Below are positions 8,577 to 15,260 of a stretch of 64,000 nt of DNA, piece by piece. The stretch's first letter is position 1. Every line of letters begins with the position of its first letter. Made by a program: the position numbers and the translations under genes. A model generated the notes under the pieces. The model was not told the DNA's origin, did not search any database, and saw only the letters and a list, made by a program, of their open reading frames with translations. Source of the stretch: Chloroflexota bacterium (GTDB taxonomy: Bacteria; Chloroflexota; Anaerolineae; Anaerolineales; Anaerolineaceae); the NCBI GenBank assembly GCA_023381565.1, contig JAMCRR010000098.1:1-64000 (forward strand). The letters are read 5' to 3'.

Positions 8577-9734
8577 ATGGATGATGTAGATAATCTTTTG
8601 AACACAAGCCTTCACCGGATTCGCAAGCCGGTGCAAAGGAATAACGCCGAGCGTTTCCTTCTCTACACCTTGATCAGCTTCGCCGCATCGGTGTCATTAA
8701 CGCGTTTGTTTCTAGAGCTGACCGGCTATCCCCAGCTCGGTGGCGGTGGACTGCATATTGCGCACGTTTTGTGGGGAGGCTTACTCCTATTCATCGCAGC
8801 ACTCATCCCCATCTTGTTTGCCAACCGTTGGGCATATACACTGGATGCGATCTTCGCTGGAGCGGGTGTCGGCCTATTTATCGATGAGGTTGGTAAATTC
8901 ATCACCCAAACCAATAATTACTTCTATCCCCCTGCTGCTCCGATTATTTACGCATTTTTCTTGCTGATCGTCCTGGTTTATGTTCGCCTGCGCCGGCCGC
9001 GCCACCTGGATACCCGCTCGGAGCTGTACGCTATCCTGGAAGATATGGAAGAGATCCTGGACCATGACCTGACGGAGGATGAACGCGAGAGCCTGCTCGA
9101 ACGGATGGACCGCATCGAGCATGATCCCTCCTCGCCCGATTTAACCCGCCTGGTCAAAGAGCTGAAGGATTTCGTTTCTTCCAATGCGATAGAGCTGGTC
9201 CCCAACCGGCGCGGGGTCATCGACCGTGGCATCCAGAAGACTCGGCAGTTCGCCCGCCGCTGGGTTAAGCAGCGAGACCTGCGCCTTGCTCTGATTATCG
9301 CACTGATTGCCATGGGAATATGGGTCCTGCAAAATCCGGCGCTCATCTTTCTGAGCATCTTTTATCCCTCGGTTCTGCAGCAGGTAGTTGCAGAAATGGT
9401 TTCGGACGGAATCGTTTTTGCGAGATCGGGATTGATTTGGTTCGAGGTGGAGCTGGCTTTGCAAACCTCGGTGGGCTTGACTTTGTTGATCTCAGCCATT
9501 TTTCTGGCCGTTGGGAAGGACCGGCGAGGGATCGGACTAAGCTATCTGGGTTTGCTCCTGTCATTAACGATGGCCGACCTATTAATGTTCTATATCAACC
9601 AATTTTCTACGATCGTCACAGCCATAGTTCAATTTTGTGTATTCATGGGTGTACTATACTACCGCAACCATTTTCTTCACCACAAAGTACGCTTTCCAGA
9701 GCCGGAGGGAGAATTCGTTTCAAAACCAGAATAA
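8577..9734 (+). CDS. Polytopic membrane protein, function unknown
   Basis: 385 residues that I do not recognise. The N-terminal half holds about four hydrophobic helices (residues 24-130, including a GGGGLHIAHVLWGG stretch with histidines and glycines). A charged cytoplasmic region of about 130 residues follows, rich in E/D/R and coiled-coil-like (YAILEDMEEILDHDLTEDER). Four more membrane helices close the protein. ATG 8568 and ATG 8577 are both possible; 8568 falls inside the TATAAT box, so I prefer 8577. It follows the NERD-like gene by 50 bp and could share its transcript or use its own -10 box. Confidence 0.7.
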   Translation: MDDVDNLLNTSLHRIRKPVQRNNAERFLLYTLISFAASVSLTRLFLELTGYPQLGGGGLHIAHVLWGGLLLFIAALIPILFANRWAYTLDAIFAGAGVGLFIDEVGKFITQTNNYFYPPAAPIIYAFFLLIVLVYVRLRRPRHLDTRSELYAILEDMEEILDHDLTEDERESLLERMDRIEHDPSSPDLTRLVKELKDFVSSNAIELVPNRRGVIDRGIQKTRQFARRWVKQRDLRLALIIALIAMGIWVLQNPALIFLSIFYPSVLQQVVAEMVSDGIVFARSGLIWFEVELALQTSVGLTLLISAIFLAVGKDRRGIGLSYLGLLLSLTMADLLMFYINQFSTIVTAIVQFCVFMGVLYYRNHFLHHKVRFPEPEGEFVSKPE

Positions 9735-9840
9735 TATTCTCCCCGCCTGGCCGAAAGCCACACATCGACCAGTTGTCGACCTCCATTTTCCCGGGCAGCG
9801 CGGCGCAGCAGGTGCAATTTCTAGATTATTGCGCTACGGC

Positions 9841-9869
9841 TTGACCGGCTTTGCTTGGGGGATTAGAAT
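9841..9869 (+). promoter_or_regulatory. Sigma-70 promoter for the zinc-ribbon gene
   Basis: TTGACC (9841-9846), 17 bp, TAGAAT (9864-9869). The predicted leader is about 22 nt and contains the AAAGGTGAG ribosome-binding site. Confidence 0.65.
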
Positions 9870-9897
9870 ACCAGGTGATTCTTACGAAAGGTGAGAC

Positions 9898-10143
9898 ATG
9901 CCAATCTACGAGTATCATTGCCAGGATTGCGGAGCCACTTTTGATGCTTTGCGCTCGATGCGTGAGGCAGACCTGCCAATTCTATGCCAGGCATGCCAGG
10001 GAGTTCACACCACACGCCAGCTTTCAGTCTTTTTTGCACCTGCCTCAGGGGGCGGCGCAAGCGGCAATCCGTACATCGATGGAAACCATGGCAGTAGTTG
10101 TAGCGGCTGCAGCGGTGGATCTTGTGCAAGCTGCCATCACTAA
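9898..10143 (+). CDS. FmdB-family zinc-ribbon protein
   Basis: 81 residues. It begins MPIYEYHCQDCG, the hallmark of the FmdB/CxxC_CxxC_SSSS family, with metal-binding pairs at Cys8-Cys11 and Cys30-Cys33. The tail is Gly/Ser/Cys-rich (CSGCSGGSCASC), giving at least four more cysteines that could hold another metal. Family members are widespread and proposed to be regulators, but the function is not settled. AAAGGTGAG precedes the ATG. A strong promoter lies directly upstream, and the SDR gene follows 85 bp later. Confidence 0.88.
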   Translation: MPIYEYHCQDCGATFDALRSMREADLPILCQACQGVHTTRQLSVFFAPASGGGASGNPYIDGNHGSSCSGCSGGSCASCHH

Positions 10144-10188
10144 ACGATCGATCGAGCAAAATTCGCAAACCCACTAGGAGGGTTCCAT

Positions 10189-10227
10189 ATGCCTCCACAC
10201 GGGTTATTAATTGTACAGAGGGGATAG
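10189..10227 (+). CDS. Possible 12-codon upstream ORF (leader peptide)
   Basis: AGGAGGG stands 6 nt before an ATG that opens MPPHGLLIVQRG and stops at TAG 10225-10227, one base before the SDR start codon at 10229. The Shine-Dalgarno is better than that of the SDR itself, which suggests coupled translation. It is short and could arise by chance. Confidence 0.35.
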   Translation: MPPHGLLIVQRG

Positions 10228-10228
10228 G

Positions 10229-11065
10229 ATGGATTATACAGACAAGTTAGCTTTAGTCACCGGTGGATCGAGCGGCATCGGGTTAGCCATTAGTAAAGGT
10301 TTAGCCAGACGCGGGGCGAACGTCTGGGTTTTATCTCGCAATCATTCTTCTTCCTTATCAAACGCGCTGAAAGAAATCCAGGCCGAAAAGATCTCTCCCC
10401 ATCAGGCTTTCGGTATGCTTCAAGCTGATGTGGATAAACCCGACCAGGTTTCTGAATGTATTGGGGAGTTAATGCAAGATGTGGGCGTACCCGACCTGGT
10501 AGTGAATTCTGCCGGAGTCGCTCACCCGGGTTATTTCGAGGAGTTGGACCTGGAAATCTTCCGTGAGATGATGGAAATCAACTTCTTCGGCACCCTGCAG
10601 GTGACAAAGACTGTGATTCCGCACATGGTCGAGCGCGGCTCGGGCATCATCGTTAACATTTCATCGATGGCCGGCTTTCTGGGTTTATTTGGGTACACTG
10701 CTTACGGAGCTTCCAAGTATGCCGTGCGCGGGTTTTCAGATGCCCTGAGAGCAGAGATGAAGCCTAAAGGCATTCAGGTATCACTGGTTTTTCCCCCGGA
10801 TACCGATACTCCCCAACTAGCCTATGAAAACCAATATAAACCGCCAGAGACCAAAGAAATCGACAGTACCGCCAAAATCTTGACGGCTGAGGCAGTGGCA
10901 GACGAGGTTTTAAAAGGGGTTGCCAAAGGTAAATACCTTATCCTTCCAGGGTTCGACAGCAAACTTTATTACCGCCTGAGCGGGTGGTTCAATTTTCTGA
11001 TCTATCCAATCATGGATTACATGGTTGCCGATGCAAAACGTAAGGTCAATCGGACAAAGTCCTGA
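10229..11065 (+). CDS. Short-chain dehydrogenase, 3-ketosphinganine reductase-like
   Basis: 278 residues. Classical SDR: cofactor loop TGGSSGIG (11-18), NSAGVAHPG, the active-site Ser in NISSMAG near 146, and YGASK with Tyr159 and Lys163. The segment after the active site, FPPDTDTPQLAYENQYKPPE, closely resembles eukaryotic and bacterial 3-dehydrosphinganine reductases (KDSR/TSC10), where a PPDTDTP motif is characteristic. A hydrophobic segment near residues 250-265 could anchor it at the membrane. That reaction reduces 3-ketosphinganine to sphinganine with NADPH. No serine palmitoyltransferase gene is present in the window, so the role may instead be another membrane-lipid ketone reduction. 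The start at ATG 10229 has GAGGGG upstream. Confidence 0.82.
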   Translation: MDYTDKLALVTGGSSGIGLAISKGLARRGANVWVLSRNHSSSLSNALKEIQAEKISPHQAFGMLQADVDKPDQVSECIGELMQDVGVPDLVVNSAGVAHPGYFEELDLEIFREMMEINFFGTLQVTKTVIPHMVERGSGIIVNISSMAGFLGLFGYTAYGASKYAVRGFSDALRAEMKPKGIQVSLVFPPDTDTPQLAYENQYKPPETKEIDSTAKILTAEAVADEVLKGVAKGKYLILPGFDSKLYYRLSGWFNFLIYPIMDYMVADAKRKVNRTKS

Positions 11066-11343
11066 TACCTGCTTGCATTTCATGGGCTCCAGGCTGTCTG
11101 GCGACTACGGCTACAGATAGCGATACAAAACCAATCCACACCAGATCGGCGAGGAATATATGCGCCGTCTGCATCTTGATTGCTTTGCGGGATCACTTGC
11201 CCGTTGGACAGCGGCCAATGCGCGCCGCATCCTACCCCTGAGCTGGTTGCCCTCACGTATGCTCCCCGAAGGATAACGGACAGGTTGTAAACCAATATCC
11301 CCCAGGAAAAACCTGCATATCGATTGAACTTGATACTGGTAAA

Positions 11344-11898
11344 TTACCCCCGATTTATCTCCCATTCAGGCTTTAGAATTCCGAAGAAAACGATATCCCA
11401 CCATCTTCCATCCCGGTGGATGGCGTTCCGCATTCTGCCTTCCTCGGTAAAGCCAACTTTCAAATACACGCTCAAAGCTCGCTGGTTATATTCAAATACG
11501 TTCAGGCTTACCCGATACAAATTTAGCTCCTCGAAGGCATAACGCAAGATTACGCGCATTGCATCCGTTCCGTAGCCCTTTCCCCTGGCGGATGGATCAC
11601 CAATACCGATCCCCAGCCAGCCGTGCCCATGGCTCCACAAAATGTCGTCCAGCGCCACGAAACCGATCAAGCGGTCATCCGTAATTGTGTGGATACCAAA
11701 TACGTAAGCGTCATTTTTGGGATTTTCTTTCTCCAGGTCATCTTTGATCCGCTGTTGGCTCTGTGGCCGCAAGGGTTCCGAAGTTAATAACCGCCAGTAT
11801 TCGCTATCGTGGGTCCAACGCGCGATAGCCTCTGCATCACGTTCCGCATTGATGGCAGCCAGGCGAATATGATCTCCGTACAATAGCGAAGCGCTCAT
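11344..11898 (-). CDS. GNAT acetyltransferase (RimJ/RimL-like), second of a pair
   Basis: 184 residues. It starts MSASLLYGDHIRLAAINAER and carries the GNAT acetyl-CoA loop as GDPSARGKGYGTDAM (the Q/R-x-x-G-x-G/A motif), preceded by the beta-4 strand WLGIGIG and followed by RVSLNVFEYNQRALSVYLKV, where N and Y are family landmarks. Start ATG 11898 has AAGGAG 10 nt upstream. It overlaps the stop of the other GNAT gene by 4 bp (ATGA). The two proteins align along their whole length and so look like a tandem duplication that diverged. RimJ/L relatives acetylate protein N-termini or small amines; the substrate is unknown. Confidence 0.87.
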   Translation of the reverse strand: MSASLLYGDHIRLAAINAERDAEAIARWTHDSEYWRLLTSEPLRPQSQQRIKDDLEKENPKNDAYVFGIHTITDDRLIGFVALDDILWSHGHGWLGIGIGDPSARGKGYGTDAMRVILRYAFEELNLYRVSLNVFEYNQRALSVYLKVGFTEEGRMRNAIHRDGRWWDIVFFGILKPEWEINRG

Positions 11899-12467
11899 CC
11901 TGGCTGAACTCCTTGAACCATATTTTGCCAGTCTTCTTTGAGCGCGCCAAGGACGAGAAGGTCCCATCTTTGGTTTCTTCTATTGATGGCCTGGCGCTGG
12001 CGCACTTCAATGAGAAAGCCCGCCTTTTCCAACATGTGGATTCCGACCAGGTTGTATTCAAAAGTGAAGGCGGTCAGCCGGCTGAGATTGAGCTCTGTGA
12101 AGGCATACTTCAAAAGGAGCTGCAGGGCTTCACTGCCATATCCATGACCGCGATCACGGGGATCGCCGATAACCAGAGCGAGACGGCCATAACCGCTCGG
12201 CCAATTGATCCAATCCAATACAACCAACCCTATCATCCGGTTGTCTTCTCTTTTCCGGATGGAGAAGAAGAAACGTTCCTGATCTGCCTTCCCCTCGGCC
12301 TGATGCTTCTTCCGTATCTGTCCCGGTGAAAGCGGTCGTGCCGGTTCCATTAAGAAGAGATGCGTATATTCCGGATCGTGGGTCCAGACCGATTCAACCT
12401 CCGCATCTCCCTCTGGATCGAAGGAGCCCAGATAAACCAGCTTGCCCTCAAGTAGCGTCTCGATCAT
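11895..12467 (-). CDS. GNAT acetyltransferase (RimJ/RimL-like), first of a pair
   Basis: 190 residues. The acetyl-CoA loop reads GDPRDRGHGYGSEA, and the C-terminal part LSRLTAFTFEYNLVGIHMLE matches its neighbour. The N-terminal half, including WTHDPEY and the EPARPLSP segment, is shared too. The start at 12467 lies 15 bp after the stop of the MFS gene. There is no clear Shine-Dalgarno, and translation may depend on coupling to the upstream gene. The MFS-GNAT-GNAT order on one strand suggests linked export and acetylation of one compound class. Confidence 0.87.
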   Translation of the reverse strand: MIETLLEGKLVYLGSFDPEGDAEVESVWTHDPEYTHLFLMEPARPLSPGQIRKKHQAEGKADQERFFFSIRKREDNRMIGLVVLDWINWPSGYGRLALVIGDPRDRGHGYGSEALQLLLKYAFTELNLSRLTAFTFEYNLVGIHMLEKAGFLIEVRQRQAINRRNQRWDLLVLGALKEDWQNMVQGVQPG

Positions 12468-12482
12468 TGATTAATTATCCCA

Positions 12483-13838
12483 TTAATCTGCAACGACGAA
12501 GGTCTCTTCAGGGTGCGTGGTGGTTTTGCGTTCTTCCAGAGCCTGCCCTGCCTGGCGAGCCTGTTCGTATGCAGCTCTCTCCTGGAGCTGCATGCGTAGG
12601 TTCTGGATATCTCGTGGAATGTACTTGATCACCCCCAGGAAAAAGACAAAGCAGATCAACCAGGCTGAAACGCAGATCAGTAATATGGCATCTTTCAAGG
12701 AGGAATTCACGGCAATGATTCCGGCAATGGTAGGGGCCACCGCAGAGCCTCCCTGCTCGGCAAAGTTCTGCAGTGCATTTGCGGTGCTGCGCACCTCAGG
12801 TAAGGTAATATCATAGACGGTCGAGAGCACGTTCGGGCTGGCGAAGGGGATGAACAATGCATTAATGCTCAGCATGACCATGAAAGGGATCTTCTGATCG
12901 ATGGGGATTTGCAGGGTAATAAACATCAACGCGGCGCCGATTAAAACACCGCTTGCCGCAACGATCAAGCGTCCTCGGGGAGTCCTCTTGAAAAGGTAAT
13001 CTCCGAGGGCACCTGCCAGAGGGTACCCCGCAGCCAGAGCCAGCACCGCCACCACCATCGTCATCATGATTTCATTCGATGAATAACCACGCTCCACTTC
13101 CAGGTAGCGGAAGAACCAGAAAGTGATTACCTGCCAGGGAAAGGAACCAAAAAAGCCTTGTATGAGAATCAAGATCAGGCTGGGCTTCCGGAAGAGACCC
13201 CGGGCAATTTTCCATTCGAAATGGTACTTTCCGAACTGGCTCAGGTCGGCCAATTCGGGTTCGCTGCCTCCGCGCGGCGCCTCCTGGACTACAAAGAATA
13301 TGGCGATAGAAACCAGGATTCCCAATGACCCCGTCAAATAAAAGACAGCTCGCCAACCGATCACGCCCCCCAAGAGCAGGGCGAGCAGCATGCCCATCAG
13401 ATAGCCAATTGGCATGGTGAGCTGCAGCAGCCCGTAGATTTTACCGCGCACTTTAGGTGGGAAATAATCTGCCACCAGACTGTATAGCCCTGGATAGCTG
13501 GAATCATCAATCCCTGTGGAGGCGCGGGTGATCACAAAGATCGGGAAGGTTGAAGCGATGGCGCTCAACCAGGTCGTGGCGCCCCAGATAAAAGCCGCCA
13601 GCGATAGCAATTTCGAGCGGGTGAACCGGTCGTAGAAATACCCCCATAAAGGATAGAAGATTGCCTCGATCACAATCGCGCCGGAAAAAACCACCCCCAT
13701 CTGAACTTCGTTGATCCCAAAGGTATTCATAATTGGGGTGGTCAGCGGTCCAATCAACAACTTATCCGATTGGTGCAGGAGCATGAAGATAAAAAAGATC
13801 GCTACGGCAAACCAACGACGGTTTGAGGCACTCTTCAT
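12483..13838 (-). CDS. MFS transporter, Spinster/phthalate-permease-like
   Basis: 451 residues with 12 predicted membrane segments. The loop after helix 2 has GYFYDRFTRSKLL, the MFS motif A (G-x-x-x-D-R-x-x-R), and helix 4 carries RASTGIDDSSYPGLYSLVAD, a pattern typical of the Spinster-like and anion-symporter branch. A cytoplasmic loop of about 45 residues separates the two six-helix halves. The C-terminus is hydrophilic. GTGGAG lies about 10 nt before the ATG. It heads a leftward operon with two acetyltransferases and has a good promoter at 13889-13917. The substrate is unknown. Confidence 0.87.
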   Translation of the reverse strand: MKSASNRRWFAVAIFFIFMLLHQSDKLLIGPLTTPIMNTFGINEVQMGVVFSGAIVIEAIFYPLWGYFYDRFTRSKLLSLAAFIWGATTWLSAIASTFPIFVITRASTGIDDSSYPGLYSLVADYFPPKVRGKIYGLLQLTMPIGYLMGMLLALLLGGVIGWRAVFYLTGSLGILVSIAIFFVVQEAPRGGSEPELADLSQFGKYHFEWKIARGLFRKPSLILILIQGFFGSFPWQVITFWFFRYLEVERGYSSNEIMMTMVVAVLALAAGYPLAGALGDYLFKRTPRGRLIVAASGVLIGAALMFITLQIPIDQKIPFMVMLSINALFIPFASPNVLSTVYDITLPEVRSTANALQNFAEQGGSAVAPTIAGIIAVNSSLKDAILLICVSAWLICFVFFLGVIKYIPRDIQNLRMQLQERAAYEQARQAGQALEERKTTTHPEETFVVAD

Positions 13839-13888
13839 TGCTTATGACTCCACGAAGAATTTTTTTACTTTCCGTGCGCTATCGGACC

Positions 13889-13917
13889 AGTATAACCCGA
13901 TTGTTCTTCGCGGGCAA
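13889..13917 (-). promoter_or_regulatory. Sigma-70 promoter for the leftward MFS-GNAT operon
   Basis: On the minus strand: TTGCCC (13917-13912), 17 bp, TATACT (13894-13889). The leader is about 43 nt. Confidence 0.6.
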
Positions 13918-13943
13918 CACAAATCCGTCGCTAAAACCACCCC

Positions 13944-13972
13944 TTGCAGGACGCAGCATCTTAGTGTAAAAC
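13944..13972 (+). promoter_or_regulatory. Sigma-70 promoter for the rightward MFS gene
   Basis: TTGCAG (13944-13949), 17 bp, TAAAAC (13967-13972). It is divergent from the promoter at 13889-13917, with the two -35 elements 26 bp apart. The leader is about 21 nt, enough for the GTGAGG ribosome-binding site. Confidence 0.5.
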
Positions 13973-13999
13973 TGGAAGAGCCTTACCTGTGAGGTTTTA

Positions 14000-15247
14000 T
14001 TGCTAACACGTCGTTTACCCGCCCTTGCCTCCCGCGATTTTGTCATTTTTTGGATAGGCCAATTCGCATCGCTGATCGGTACATGGATGCAGAGCACCGT
14101 TCTGCCTTACCTTGCCTACCGTCTGACCGACCAGCCAATTTTTCTGGGAATGATCGGGTTTGCCAATACGATCCCCATGCTTTTTCTCATGCTTCCGGCG
14201 GGAGTCATGGTCGAACGTCTCGACAAGCGTAAAATCGTCATTGCCATGCAATTTGTGTTGATGATCCAGGCCTTTTTGCTGGCTTACCTGGCGTTAAGCA
14301 ACCAGATCACCATAGCACACATTATTATCCTGACTTTCGTTGCCGGCACAGCCAGCTCGATCGAGATTACAGCCCGGCAAGCCATGATTGTCGAGCTGGT
14401 CGGTAAAGAAGCACTGCCCAACGCGATCGCCCTGAACTCCACGATCTTTAATGCTGCTCGTGTCATCGGTCCTTCCCTCAGCGCTCCATTCCTGGTGCTT
14501 CTGCAGAATCAGGGCGAAGGCTGGGCTTTTTTCGCCAACGGAGTGAGCTTCTTATTTGTCATCGTTGGCTTGTTCTTCGTGCGTAGCCATCCTCTGGCGG
14601 TCTATTCAGAAACCCGCCGACCGATGATGCGCGATTTTATTGAAGGCCAGGGGTTTATCCGCAAATCTACGATTGTCGCTAATATCATCTTGATGGTGGG
14701 CATTTTCGGCTTTTTCGGTTTTCCATTTTCGCAACAGATCCCCGTCTTTGCGCGCGATGTCCTCAAGACGGTAGCAGACACCGAAAATATCGTGGCGACT
14801 CGGAACAGCTTGCTGGTCACGGCTCAAGGCGTCGGTGCTCTGATTGCCGCAATCACCCTGGCATATTTCAGTACAATTAAGCGCAAGGGATTGGTGATGA
14901 CCGTCGGGCAGGCAACTTTTGCTCTTGGGCTGGTAGGCTTAAGCTTCAGCCGGCAAATTGGCATTGCCATCCCAATGATGATGCTGATTGGCTGGGGCAC
15001 GGTCACCCAATTGGCGTTAGCCAACACCCTGATCCAGCTCTCCGTACCAGACGATCTGCGCGGCAGGGTGATCAGCACGTATTTTTGGGCGCAGAATGGG
15101 GTTGCACCATTTGGAAGTCTGTTCCTCGGCTGGCTGACCCAGAACTGGGGCGCATCGCTGGCAGTCTCGTTAGGAGGTATCGTCTGCTTATTAGCCGCTT
15201 TGCTGATCCACTCGATGCAGCCGGTTGTCAGACGGTCAAATATCTGA
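14000..15247 (+). CDS. MFS exporter, EntS/MFS_3-like
   Basis: 415 residues, 12 membrane segments. The N-terminus, RDFVIFWIGQFASLIGTWMQ, is characteristic of the EntS (enterobactin exporter)/MFS_3 group, as are MVERLDKRKIVIAMQ (motif A) and TARQAMIVELVGKEALPNAI. The family exports siderophores, drugs or other small molecules. The TTG start at 14000 has GTGAGG 5 nt upstream. It is divergent from the other MFS operon with a shared 161-bp promoter region, and 13 bp ahead of mrfA on the same strand, so mrfA may be partly read from its promoter. Confidence 0.87.
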   Translation: MLTRRLPALASRDFVIFWIGQFASLIGTWMQSTVLPYLAYRLTDQPIFLGMIGFANTIPMLFLMLPAGVMVERLDKRKIVIAMQFVLMIQAFLLAYLALSNQITIAHIIILTFVAGTASSIEITARQAMIVELVGKEALPNAIALNSTIFNAARVIGPSLSAPFLVLLQNQGEGWAFFANGVSFLFVIVGLFFVRSHPLAVYSETRRPMMRDFIEGQGFIRKSTIVANIILMVGIFGFFGFPFSQQIPVFARDVLKTVADTENIVATRNSLLVTAQGVGALIAAITLAYFSTIKRKGLVMTVGQATFALGLVGLSFSRQIGIAIPMMMLIGWGTVTQLALANTLIQLSVPDDLRGRVISTYFWAQNGVAPFGSLFLGWLTQNWGASLAVSLGGIVCLLAALLIHSMQPVVRRSNI

Positions 15248-15260
15248 TAGAACATAACGT

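Noticed and set aside
11080-11365. Leftward frames of 71 and 84 codons in the gap after the SDR gene
   Set aside because: No start signal and no recognisable protein. The 278-bp gap 11066-11343 may hold decayed coding sequence, but I cannot support a pseudogene call.
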